DNA from: Nevskia sp.
GTDB lineage: Bacteria; Pseudomonadota; Gammaproteobacteria; Nevskiales; Nevskiaceae
Assembly (NCBI GenBank): GCA_016779605.1
Contig: JADHNH010000030.1
Span: forward strand, 1-34,566
Direction of reading: 5' to 3'
DNA length: 34,566 bases
The notes below the pieces were generated by a model that saw nothing but the letters and a program-made list of their open reading frames with translations, did no database searches and had not been told where the DNA came from. Of this stretch, positions 27,046-34,566 are shown in pieces (position 1 is the stretch's first letter; every line of letters starts with the position of its first letter). Made by a program: the position numbers and the translations under genes.

Positions 27046-27516
27046 CTATACCTGCGCGGCGAGGTCGGCCAGCAGCTCGGCGTGGGCCTTGGCGTCGATC
27101 TCGCGCTTGAGGATGCGGCCGGCGCCGGCCACCGCCAGCTCGCCCACCTGCTTGCGCAGCGTGTCGCGCGCCTGCGCCAGCTCGCGCTCGACCTCGGCAC
27201 GGCCGGCGGCGACGATGCGGGCCTTCTCCGACTCGGCGTCGAGCTTGGCCTTCTCCAGGATCTGGCCGGCCTGCTTGCTGGCCGAGCCGACGATCTCCTG
27301 CGCCTGCTGGCGCGCCGCCTTGAGCGCTTCCTCGCTCTTGGCCGAAGCCTCGAGCAGCGACTTGCTGCCGCGGTCGGCCGCCGCCAGTCCGTCGGCGATG
27401 CGCGTCTCGCGGTCCTTCATGCCCTTGGCAATCGGCGGCAGCGCGAACTTCATCATCACCCACACGAAGACCGCGAAAGCGATCATCTGCAGGATCAGCG
27501 TTGCATTGATATCCAT
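27046..27516 (-). CDS. atpF: F1Fo ATP synthase subunit b
   Basis: The 156-residue protein has one N-terminal membrane helix (MDINATLILQMIAFAVFVWVM) and a long charged helix (KDRETRIADGLAAADRGSKSLLEASAKSEEALKAARQQAQEIV and onward) that dimerises as the peripheral stalk. Length equals that of the E. coli subunit. It lies between atpE and atpH, with GGGGTGA before the start. Confidence 0.96.
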   Translation of the reverse strand: MDINATLILQMIAFAVFVWVMMKFALPPIAKGMKDRETRIADGLAAADRGSKSLLEASAKSEEALKAARQQAQEIVGSASKQAGQILEKAKLDAESEKARIVAAGRAEVERELAQARDTLRKQVGELAVAGAGRILKREIDAKAHAELLADLAAQV

Positions 27517-27551
27517 CGAATCACCCCGCTAAGGGATTGCGGGTGGTGTCT

Positions 27552-27869
<318 letters not shown>

Positions 27870-27875
27870 TTAGAT

Positions 27876-28730
27876 TTAGTGCTCTTCGCTGTGGCTGGTG
27901 GCCGCGGTGGACAGGTACACCACCGTCAGCACGGCGAACACGAAAGCCTGCAGCGGGATGACGAGCACGTGGAAGAAGGTCCAGGCGAGCTGCGAGAGGA
28001 AGCCGACCACCAGCGAAAGGACGGCCCCGCCGATGCCGGTGCGCAGCTGCGCCAGCAGCAGGGCGATCAGGACGAAGATCAGCTCGCCGGCGAACAGGTT
28101 GCCGAACAGTCGCAGCGCCAGCGACACCGGGCGGGCGATTTCCTCGACGATGCGCAGGGCGAAGTTGACCGGGAACAGCCAGGGCCCGAACGGATGCGTC
28201 AGCACTTCCTTGAGGAAGCCGACCGGCCCCTTGAAGACGACGTTGTAGCCGATGATCAGGATGAACACCGACAGCGACAGGCCGAAGGTGATGTTGACGT
28301 CGGTGGACGGCACGATGCGCAGGTGCTCGACGCCGGCCTTGCCGGCCACGAACGGCAGCAGGTCCACCGGCACGATGTCCATGAAATTCATGAACAGCAC
28401 CCACACGAAGATGGTGATGGCCAGCGGCACCACCAGGGGGTTGGCCTGCGGGAACACTTCCCGCACCTGGCGCTCCCAGAACTCCAGCGTCATTTCGATG
28501 AAATTGAGCAGGCCGCCGGGCTTGCCGGAGGTCGCCGCCCGGGCCGCCTTGAGGAACACGAACAGCACCAGCGAACCGAGCAGCAGCGAGAAGATGACAC
28601 TGTCGAGGTTCAGCACCCAGAAGCCCTTGGCCGCCGGATCGATCGACAGGGTCCGCAGGTCCAGCTTGAGGTTGGTCAGATGGTGCAGAACGTAACTGCC
28701 GGAGTCTTCGTGGCCTTCCGCTGCTGCCAT
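27876..28730 (-). CDS. atpB: F1Fo ATP synthase subunit a
   Basis: The 284-residue membrane protein has five or six hydrophobic helices and the essential channel Arg207 in PVSLALRLFGNLFAGELIF, with the FMNFMDIVPVDLLPF region of the half-channel and a C-terminal AFVFAVLTVVYLSTA helix. It forms the proton path against the c-ring. It lies 30 bp after atpI. Confidence 0.97.
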   Translation of the reverse strand: MAAAEGHEDSGSYVLHHLTNLKLDLRTLSIDPAAKGFWVLNLDSVIFSLLLGSLVLFVFLKAARAATSGKPGGLLNFIEMTLEFWERQVREVFPQANPLVVPLAITIFVWVLFMNFMDIVPVDLLPFVAGKAGVEHLRIVPSTDVNITFGLSLSVFILIIGYNVVFKGPVGFLKEVLTHPFGPWLFPVNFALRIVEEIARPVSLALRLFGNLFAGELIFVLIALLLAQLRTGIGGAVLSLVVGFLSQLAWTFFHVLVIPLQAFVFAVLTVVYLSTAATSHSEEH

Positions 28731-28760
28731 AAATTTCTCAACTTGTTCCGTTACGCCGTT

Positions 28761-29138
28761 TCAGTCAAATCCCATGCGGGCCAACACCAGCCAGTAGGCC
28801 AGCAGGCATACCGCATAAGTCGCAATCAAGGGCAAAAACTGCCTGGCAAACAAGACCGCACCCAGCCCGAACAGCAGCGCGGTCAGCGCAAACTTGCCAG
28901 CCTCCCCTCGGTAGAGCGCACCCATCGTTTCTTGCGGCGTCCGCGCCGTGCCTGGCGCGAACACACGTAATCCGAAATACGCCGTCGGTATCAGAGCAAC
29001 CAGCCCGCCATAAACAGCGGCAATGGCCTGCGGCCTCCCCCAGAGCCCGCCGATCAAGGTCGCGGCGACTGCGAGTATCCCGATCTGCGCCAGGCAAACC
29101 GCCCTGGCAATTGCCGCCCCTTGCAGCGGTGTCCGCAT
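28761..29138 (-). CDS. atpI: ATP synthase subunit I (assembly factor)
   Basis: From the ATG at 29138 the product is 125 residues with four hydrophobic segments (AVCLAQIGILAVAATLIGGLWG, AIAAVYGGLVALIPTAYFGL, FALTALLFGLGAVLF, PLIATYAVCLLAYWLVL), the layout of AtpI, which helps assemble the c-ring. A GTG at 29189 would add 17 hydrophilic residues and is less likely. It is the first gene of the atp operon. Confidence 0.88.
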   Translation of the reverse strand: MRTPLQGAAIARAVCLAQIGILAVAATLIGGLWGRPQAIAAVYGGLVALIPTAYFGLRVFAPGTARTPQETMGALYRGEAGKFALTALLFGLGAVLFARQFLPLIATYAVCLLAYWLVLARMGFD

Positions 29139-29202
29139 GTCTTCCGCCCGTGGTGATGTTTGGCTTGATCGCCTCGAAAGCGAACTCACCTGCGGGACTG
29201 CG

Positions 29203-29232
29203 ATTTTAACGGGTGCAATGAAACTTGGTCAA
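29203..29232 (-). promoter_or_regulatory. Sigma70-type promoter of the atp operon
   Basis: On the minus strand TTGACC (29227-29232) and TAAAAT (29203-29208) are 18 bp apart (17 bp if the -10 is read as TTAAAA). They lie about 65 bp upstream of the atpI ATG and in a region that is markedly AT-richer than its surroundings. The gap between the parB stop and this promoter contains a GCCCC/GGGGC hairpin near 29263-29277 without a T-tract. Confidence 0.7.
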
Positions 29233-29302
29233 TCGACATGCACGGTTTTGGGTTTCGCCCCTGCCCGGGGCGGTGCAGCCGCCGCAGGCGCCGGCCGGCG
29301 AC

Positions 29303-30142
29303 TCACCGGAACATTTTCAGGACGCGCTCCAGCTGCGCGCCGTCGGCAAAGCCGATGACGATCCTGCCGCGGCCGGATTTCCGCTGCGTCACCTGCACCG
29401 GCAGGCCGACGCGTTCGCTCAACTCCAGTTCCAGCGTGCTGCGCTGGCGCTGCGGCGGCGCGCCGGTCCGGGCGGGCTGCTGCGCCAGCAGGCTTTCGGT
29501 CTGGCGCACCGACAACTGGCCCTCCACCACGCTGCGCGCCAGGGCGAGCTGGCGCGCGCCCTGCGCGGCCAGCAGCACCTTGGCGTGGCCCAGCGAGAGC
29601 TTGCCGTCGCGCACCAGCGCCTGCACTTCCGCTTCCAGGTCCAGCAGGCGCAGCAGGTTGCTCACCGCCGCGCGCGAGCGGCCCACCGCCTCGGCGGTCT
29701 GCTCGTGGGTGAGGCCGCACTCGTCAATCAGCCGGTGCAGCGCTTCGGCTTCTTCCAGCGGATTCAGGTCCGCGCGCTGGATGTTCTCCACCAGCGCCAC
29801 CGCCATCGCCGCGCGGTCCGGGATCTGCCGCACCACCGCCGGAATGGTCTTCAGGCCGGCCATCCGCGCGGCGCGCCAGCGCCGCTCGCCGGCGACGATC
29901 TCGTAACGCCCGCCGCCGGCCGCCCGCGCCACGATCGGCTGCACCACGCCCTGGGCGCGGATCGAGTCGGCCAGCGACTCCAGCGACTGCGCGTCGAAGT
30001 TGCGCCGCGGCTGGTGCCGGCCCGGCGCCAGAACCTCCAGCGGCAGCTCGCGCAGCTCCTCCGCCGCTTCCGCCTGCGCCGGCGACACGCTCCCCAGCAG
30101 CGCATCCAGCCCCCTGCCCAGCCCCCGCTTTTTTGTGCTCAT
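29303..30142 (-). CDS. parB: Chromosome-partitioning protein ParB
   Basis: The 279-residue protein starts MSTKKRGLGRGLDALLG, then has the ParB/Srx CTP-binding region (QPRRNFDAQSLESLADSIRAQGVVQPIV, GERRWRAARMAGL, LVENIQRADLNPLEEA), the helix-turn-helix (GLTHEQTAEAVGRSRAAVSNLLRLLDL) that reads parS, and a C-terminal dimerisation domain (RGRIVIGFADGAQLERVLKMF). No convincing parS site was found within the window. A PH-domain gene separates it from parA. Confidence 0.97.
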   Translation of the reverse strand: MSTKKRGLGRGLDALLGSVSPAQAEAAEELRELPLEVLAPGRHQPRRNFDAQSLESLADSIRAQGVVQPIVARAAGGGRYEIVAGERRWRAARMAGLKTIPAVVRQIPDRAAMAVALVENIQRADLNPLEEAEALHRLIDECGLTHEQTAEAVGRSRAAVSNLLRLLDLEAEVQALVRDGKLSLGHAKVLLAAQGARQLALARSVVEGQLSVRQTESLLAQQPARTGAPPQRQRSTLELELSERVGLPVQVTQRKSGRGRIVIGFADGAQLERVLKMFR

Positions 30143-30204
30143 CGGCTTTTCGTGTGTCCTGACCCGGTTACCTTTGCCGGCCTGCCGCGGCGCTGCGGCC
30201 GGCG

Positions 30205-30672
30205 CTACTGCGGCTGATCCGACTGCGCGGCCATGGCCGCATTGCGGAACCGCAACGGATCGGCGATGGTGGGAATCGACTCGAAGCCGCCGCCGGTGCC
30301 GTGCAGCACCACCGTACCGAATCCGAGCATGCGCCCGCCGATGCTCTGCTGCACTGCGATGCTCTCGATGCGCTTGTGCAGCATCTCGGTGGTGTGCCGG
30401 CTGATCAGTCCGCGCTTGGCGATGACGCGCTTGGACGTGACCACCAGTTCGGTGGATGCCGCCGCCAGCCAGGCGGGGATAGCCGCGAACACGCCGAAGC
30501 CGACGAACGCCAGCGCCGGCGCCAGCAGCACCGGCGCCTGCGTGCGCCACAGGGCCAGCAGCACCAGGCCGATGACCACGAACAGCATCGGCTTGCCGTA
30601 GATGATCCAGTGCAGGCGCCCCCTGCACAGCACCGTCTCGCCGGGCAGCAGGTTGTTGTCGACGTAAGACAT
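30205..30672 (-). CDS. PH-domain membrane protein between parA and parB
   Basis: The 155-residue protein has two adjacent membrane helices (PMLFVVIGLVLLALW and VLLAPALAFVGFGVFAAIPAWLAA) and then a bacterial PH-like domain (STELVVTSKRVIAKRGLISRHTTEMLHKRIESIAVQQSIGGRMLGFGTVVLHGTGGGFESIPTIADP), the layout of DUF304/bPH_2 proteins. The ATG at 30670-30672 lies ten bases past heptamer element D. Function is unknown. A 7-bp GC stem (GCCGGCC / GGCCGGC, 30176-30203) follows its stop. Insertion of a gene here breaks the usual parA-parB adjacency. Confidence 0.83.
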   Translation of the reverse strand: MSYVDNNLLPGETVLCRGRLHWIIYGKPMLFVVIGLVLLALWRTQAPVLLAPALAFVGFGVFAAIPAWLAAASTELVVTSKRVIAKRGLISRHTTEMLHKRIESIAVQQSIGGRMLGFGTVVLHGTGGGFESIPTIADPLRFRNAAMAAQSDQPQ

Positions 30673-30681
30673 AACGAAGCA

Positions 30682-30781
<100 letters not shown>

Positions 30782-30786
30782 GATTT

Positions 30787-30920
30787 CCTTGCATGCTCAG
30801 CACAGCCGTCCCTGGCGAGGCCACGCGGTCGCCGGAACGCCCGGCCCGGCCATCCTTGGCCGGGCGTTCGGGGCCGCAGGCGATGACATCGAGTCATCGC
30901 CTAAGCGCGTCCCCTCACCC
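30787..30920 (-). repeat. 134-bp dispersed repeat, copy 2 (inverted; overlaps parA stop)
   Basis: This is the reverse-oriented partner of 20956-21089, with the same two stem-loops and no indels. Its terminal GGGTGAGGGG contains the TGA stop of parA (30915-30917), so parA ends inside the repeat. It directly abuts heptamer element D. It lacks the outer CTCTCCC-type palindromes that frame copy 1. Confidence 0.85.
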
Positions 30921-31700
30921 AAGCGCCATCTGCCCGCCGTCGTGCCGCCGCAGCACTTCGCCGGCCAGCGCCAGGTAGGCCCTGGCGCCGCTGGAGGCGG
31001 CGTCGTAGCCGAGCACCGGCAGGCCGTGGCTGGGCGCCTCGGCCAGGCGCACGTTGCGCGGCACGATGGTGCGGTAGACCTTGTCGGGAAAGTGCTGCAG
31101 CAGCTGGGCGGAAACGTCGTTGGACAGGTTGTTGCGCGGATCGAACATGGTGCGCAGCAGGCCTTCGATCTCCAGGCGCGGGTTGATCACGCGGCGGATC
31201 TTTTCGATGGTGTCGACCAGCGCCGTCAGGCCTTCCAGCGCGTAGTACTCGCATTGCATCGGGATCAGCACGCCGTCGGCGGCGACGAAGGCGTTGACGG
31301 TCAGCTTGGACAGCGCCGGCGGGCAGTCCAGCAGGATGTAGTCGTAGTTCGCCGCCACCTGCTCCAGCGCGGTCTTCAGCGCGAAGTCGCCGGCAGCGAC
31401 GTCGCGCAGCTTGATCTCCGCCTCGGTCATGTCGGCGTTGGCCGGCATGATGGAGAAGCCGAGCTGCGGCAGGAACTGGATCACCTCGGCGGCCGGCGCC
31501 TGCTCCAGCAGCACGTCGCGCGTGGTGCGCGCCAGCGCGTACTTGTCCACGCCGACGCCCATGGTGGCGTTGCCCTGCGCGTCCAGGTCGACCAGCAGCA
31601 CGCGCCGCCGCGTCGCCGCCAGCGAGGCGGCGAGGTTGATCGCGGTGGTGGTCTTGCCCACTCCGCCCTTCTGGTTGGCGACGGCGATGATGTGCGCCAT
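30915..31700 (-). CDS. parA: Chromosome-partitioning ATPase ParA
   Basis: The 261-residue ATPase has the deviant Walker A motif QKGGVGKTT (residues 10-18), VLLVDLDAQGNATMGVG, and YILLDCPPALSKLTVNAF, all features of chromosomal ParA/Soj. It moves ParB-parS complexes over the nucleoid. Its ATG lies one base after the rsmG stop, so translation is probably coupled. The final residues (GGQMALG) and stop come from the junction with the 134-bp repeat. Confidence 0.97.
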   Translation of the reverse strand: MAHIIAVANQKGGVGKTTTAINLAASLAATRRRVLLVDLDAQGNATMGVGVDKYALARTTRDVLLEQAPAAEVIQFLPQLGFSIMPANADMTEAEIKLRDVAAGDFALKTALEQVAANYDYILLDCPPALSKLTVNAFVAADGVLIPMQCEYYALEGLTALVDTIEKIRRVINPRLEIEGLLRTMFDPRNNLSNDVSAQLLQHFPDKVYRTIVPRNVRLAEAPSHGLPVLGYDAASSGARAYLALAGEVLRRHDGGQMALG

Positions 31701-31701
31701 G

Positions 31702-32352
31702 TCAGCCGGGCCGCCGCGCCAGGATCACCAGGTGGCGCTGCTCCCCAAGCCCCGGCACGTTCAACGGTTTGACTTCCACGACCCCGACCCCCGCGGGCAG
31801 ATCCTGCATTTCCCTGCGGTCGAGCTTACCTTTCATCGCCAGCCATTGGCCATCGGCGGCAAGCAGGTGCGCCGTCACCCGGACGAATTCGGCGACCGTG
31901 CCGAAGGCGCGCGACACCACGCTGGCGAAGCCGGCCGCCGGCAGGTAGGCCTCGGCGCGCTCCTGCACCACCTGCACCTTGTCCAGGCCGAGGCTGCGCA
32001 CCGCGTGCCGCAGGAAGCGCGCTTTCTTGCCGTTGCTGTCCAGCAGGGTCACCGCCAGCGCCGGCCGTGCCAGGGCCAGCGGTATGCCCGGCAGGCCGGC
32101 ACCGCTGCCCACGTCCAGCAGCGGGCTGCGCACGTAAGGCAGCACGGCCAGGCTGTCGAGAAGGTGGCGCCGCACCATCGCCAGCGGCTCGCGCACCGCG
32201 GTCAGGTTGTAGGCGGCGTTCCATTTCTGCAGCTCGTCCAGGTAGGCCAGCAGCGGGCCGGCCAGCGGCGCCGGCAGGGCCAGCGCCGCCAGCCCCGCCG
32301 ACAGCTCGCGTTCGAGCACGGCGCGCGGCGCAGCCGCCGCCTCGCGCGCCAT
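31702..32352 (-). CDS. rsmG: 16S rRNA (guanine527-N7)-methyltransferase
   Basis: The 216-residue protein has the GidB pattern: LQKWNAAYNLTAVREPLAMVRRHLLDSLAVLPYV, the SAM motif LLDVGSGAGLPGIPLAL, LLDSNGKKARFLRHAVRSLGL and VVSRAFGTVAEFV. It methylates G527 of 16S rRNA. GGGAG lies eight bases before the ATG. It usually follows mnmG, but here the upstream gene is prpD, 20 bp away. Confidence 0.95.
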   Translation of the reverse strand: MAREAAAAPRAVLERELSAGLAALALPAPLAGPLLAYLDELQKWNAAYNLTAVREPLAMVRRHLLDSLAVLPYVRSPLLDVGSGAGLPGIPLALARPALAVTLLDSNGKKARFLRHAVRSLGLDKVQVVQERAEAYLPAAGFASVVSRAFGTVAEFVRVTAHLLAADGQWLAMKGKLDRREMQDLPAGVGVVEVKPLNVPGLGEQRHLVILARRPG

Positions 32353-32372
32353 GCCGCCGGCTCCCGGCGCCG

Positions 32373-33821
32373 TCAGACCACGAACAGGGAAACGAACTCC
32401 TGCACCGGCGTCGCTTCCAGGCGCGCCTGGTCGTCGGCCAGGTGCAGGATCCTGCCGGCGTTCTTCGGCGCCACCTTGAGGGCCAGGTTGTGCTTGAATT
32501 TTTCGACCAGCAGCGGGATGCCTTCCTTGCGGCGGCGGCGGTGGCCGATCGGGTATTCCACCACCACTTCCGGCAGCTTGCTGCCGTCGTTGAACTCCAC
32601 GGTGATGCCGTTGGCGATGGAGCGCTTGTCCGGGTCCAGGTAGTCCTTGGTGAACTGCACGTCCTCCACGCATTCCATCTTCTCGCGCAGCGCGTCGATG
32701 CGCGGGTCGGCGGCCACCGCGTCCTCGTAGTCGCTGGCCACCAGCCGGCCGAAGATCATCGGCACCGCGGTCATGTACTGGATGCAGTGGTCGCGGTCGG
32801 CGAAGTTGGCGAGCTTGCCCTTCTTGTCGATGATGCGGATCGCCGACTCGTGGGTGCGGATGGTGATCTTGCGGATCTGCGCGATGCGGTCCTTCACCTG
32901 CGGGTGCAGGGTCATGGCGCATTCGGCCGCGGTCTGCGCATGGAACTCGGCCGGGAAGCTGATCTTGAACAGCACGTTCTCCATCACGTAGCTGCCCAGC
33001 GGGCGCGCCAGGGTGATGGCCTTGCCGCGGTTGAGCGAATCCTGGAAGCCCCAGGTCTTGGCGGTCAGCACGGTGGGGATGTTCATCTCGCCGCGCAGGG
33101 TGCGCAGCGCCAGCAGCACCGCGCGCGAAGTGGCGTCGCCCGCCGCCCAGGACTTGCGCGAGCCGGCGTTCGGCGCATGCCGGTAGGTGCGTAGCGCGCC
33201 GCCGTCGGCCCAGGCGTGGGTCAGCGCGGCGACGATCTCGTCGCGGCTGCCGCCCAGCAGCTTGGTCACCACCGCGGTGGAGGCCACGCGCACCAGCAGC
33301 ACGTGGTCCAGGCCGACGCGGTTGAAGCCGTTGTCGAGCGCCAGCACGCCCTGGATCTCGTGCGCCATGATCATGCCTTCCAGCACGTCGCGCAGGGTCA
33401 GCGGCTTGCGCCCTTCGGCGACGTTGCGGCGCGACAGGTAGTCGGCCACCGCCAGGATGCCGCCGAGGTTGTCCGACGGGTGGCCCCATTCGGCCGCGAG
33501 CCAGGTGTCGTTGAAGTCCAGGTAGCGGATCATGCAGCCGATGTTGAAGGCCGCCGCCACCGGATCGAGCTCGTAGCTGGTGCCCGGCACGCGGGCGCCG
33601 CCGCTCATCGAGGCGCCCGGCACCACCGGCCCCATCAGCTTGGTGCAGCCGGTGTAGGACAGCGCCTGCAGGCCGCAGCCCAGGGTGTCGATCAGGCAGT
33701 AGCGCGCGGTGCTCAGCGCTTCGTCGGTAAAGCCCTTGTGGTTGTACACATAGTCGGCGATCTGCACGATGACGGAATCGGGATCGGGGCGGGTTGCATC
33801 GCGGATATCGTGGGCGCTCAT
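32373..33821 (-). CDS. prpD: 2-methylcitrate dehydratase PrpD (MmgE/PrpD family)
   Basis: The 482-residue protein matches PrpD in length and pattern ([123 protein letters not shown]). It dehydrates 2-methylcitrate in propionate breakdown in the cytoplasm. Organisms with AcnD/PrpF also keep PrpD. On the minus strand a -10 TATACT lies at 33866-33871 with no good -35, which suggests activator-dependent expression. A TetR gene lies upstream. Confidence 0.95.
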   Translation of the reverse strand: MSAHDIRDATRPDPDSVIVQIADYVYNHKGFTDEALSTARYCLIDTLGCGLQALSYTGCTKLMGPVVPGASMSGGARVPGTSYELDPVAAAFNIGCMIRYLDFNDTWLAAEWGHPSDNLGGILAVADYLSRRNVAEGRKPLTLRDVLEGMIMAHEIQGVLALDNGFNRVGLDHVLLVRVASTAVVTKLLGGSRDEIVAALTHAWADGGALRTYRHAPNAGSRKSWAAGDATSRAVLLALRTLRGEMNIPTVLTAKTWGFQDSLNRGKAITLARPLGSYVMENVLFKISFPAEFHAQTAAECAMTLHPQVKDRIAQIRKITIRTHESAIRIIDKKGKLANFADRDHCIQYMTAVPMIFGRLVASDYEDAVAADPRIDALREKMECVEDVQFTKDYLDPDKRSIANGITVEFNDGSKLPEVVVEYPIGHRRRRKEGIPLLVEKFKHNLALKVAPKNAGRILHLADDQARLEATPVQEFVSLFVV

Positions 33822-33890
33822 TGGGTTCTTTTGCGGGCCGGGAGGAGGGACAAAAATCGGCCGGCAGTATAACTCGCCGCGTCCGCAGCC

Positions 33891-33908
33891 GGCCCATTAG
33901 GATGGGCC
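33891..33908 (-). terminator. Stem-loop between tetR and prpD
   Basis: GGCCCAT and ATGGGCC pair perfectly across a 4-base loop in the 145-bp gap upstream of prpD. A partial repeat of the same unit (GGCCCGTCCTA) lies beside it at about 33910-33924. It could be a terminator for the TetR gene or an operator for its product; no T-tract is present. Confidence 0.35.
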
Positions 33909-33966
33909 CTTAGTAGGACGGGCCCCCAGCTACGGCCGCTGCTCCGCCGGGCCCGCGCGGCCCCGC

Positions 33967-34566
33967 TCACTCCGCTGCCGGCTGGTGCAGGCTGACCACG
34001 TGCGGATGCCCGGGATCGGCCGGCCGCGGACGCGGGATCAGGGTGCGCAGCATCAGCTTGAAGTATTCGCGGAAGTCCAGGTCGGAGGGAAAGCTCTCCG
34101 GCGCGTCGCGGTGCACCTGCTGGTTGCCGATGAAGGTGGCATAGGCGAAGGTCGCCCACAGCCGCGCATCCTGCTGCGACAGGCCCAGCGCTTCGTAGCT
34201 CTTGTACAGGTAGCGCAAGCGCCGCTCGGTGACGCGCCGCACCACCGTGCCGACGCGCGGGTCGTCGGACGCCGCCGCCATCGCCAAGTACAGCCGGCCG
34301 GCGCGGTAGCTGGCATTGCCGCGCTTGAACAGCTTGACGATGCGCTCGTAGGGATCGGGCTCGTCCTCCACGCCGGCGATGGCGTCCTCGGTTTCGCGCT
34401 TCTCCCACAGTTGCAGCGCGGCGGCGACCAGGGCGTCGCGGTTGGCGAAGTGCCAGTAGAAGCTGCCCTTGGTGACGCCCAGGCGCCGCGCCAGCGGCTC
34501 CACCGCCACCGCCTCGAGCCCGCCGGCGGCCATGGCGTCGAGCGCGGCCTCGGCCCACTGCTCGGC
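33967..34566 (-). CDS. TetR-family transcriptional regulator (partial, 5' end off window)
   Basis: The visible 199 residues read in from the window edge and include the end of helix 1 (AEQWAEAALDAMAAGGLEAV) and the HTH (EPLARRLGVTKGSFYWHFANRDALVAAAL), followed by an all-helical ligand domain (AGRLYLAMAAASDDPRVGTVVRRVTERRLRYLYKSYEALGLSQQDARLWATFAYATFIG). An internal ATG at 34533 would cut the first helix, so the true start lies beyond the window. It lies upstream of prpD in the same direction and may control it; the ligand is unknown. Confidence 0.88.
   Translation of the reverse strand, partial: AEQWAEAALDAMAAGGLEAVAVEPLARRLGVTKGSFYWHFANRDALVAAALQLWEKRETEDAIAGVEDEPDPYERIVKLFKRGNASYRAGRLYLAMAAASDDPRVGTVVRRVTERRLRYLYKSYEALGLSQQDARLWATFAYATFIGNQQVHRDAPESFPSDLDFREYFKLMLRTLIPRPRPADPGHPHVVSLHQPAAE

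Overview
The window is a very GC-rich stretch of bacterial chromosome with almost every gene on the minus strand. The gene order rsmG-parA-parB-atpI-atpBEFHAGDC-glmU-glmS is the arrangement gammaproteobacteria often carry near the replication origin. The gene content (SWIB-domain protein, PrpF/PrpD, UPF0114) and the heptamer-built intergenic repeats suggest the Xanthomonadales/Lysobacterales. The lineage is an inference from synteny and repeat style; no rRNA or tRNA gene is present to confirm it.

Layout from left to right. Positions 1-7213 hold the start of prpF (cut by the window edge), a zinc-ribbon/HExxH membrane protein, an S9 peptidase, a DUF4019 lipocalin-sized secreted protein (the main plus-strand gene here), an exported RidA-like protein, a membrane metallophosphoesterase, a UPF0114 membrane protein, a methyltransferase and a histone-H1-like SWIB protein. 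Positions 7422-14001 form a redox and signalling block: an NDH-2-like flavoprotein, an Rrf2 cysteine-containing regulator with a near-perfect operator palindrome, an 844-residue fusion of a BenC-type ferredoxin/reductase with an FAD monooxygenase-like module, and a NarX/NarL-type two-component pair. Positions 14377-16363 (plus strand) carry an N-formylglutamate amidohydrolase-like protein and a transglutaminase-like protein. Positions 16377-17404 hold a probable toxin-antitoxin pair (DUF6036-type nucleotidyltransferase with a Phd-like antitoxin) with its own promoter/operator.

Positions 17482-29138 are glmS, glmU and the complete F1Fo ATP synthase operon with a clear sigma70-type promoter. 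An unrelated secreted six-cysteine protein gene sits between atpG and atpD. Positions 29303-32352 are parB, a PH-domain membrane protein gene wedged between parB and parA, parA and rsmG. prpD occupies the place where mnmG (gidA) is usually found, and a TetR regulator is cut by the right edge.

The most striking non-coding signal is a family of four intergenic elements (19349-19439, 21658-21733, 24749-24886, 30682-30780). Each has an arm of exactly four 7-bp periods followed by GTAAAAGC (GTTGCCGC in one), then a loop, then inverted copies of the same heptamer. The heptamer differs between loci while architecture and orientation stay fixed, and each lies between the stop codon of one gene and the start of the next. 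Two follow atpA and atpD, the two three-copy F1 subunits, directly before the single-copy subunits gamma and epsilon. A second repeat family, 134 bp with two stem-loops, occurs at 20956-21089 and inverted at 30787-30920, where it contains the parA stop codon.
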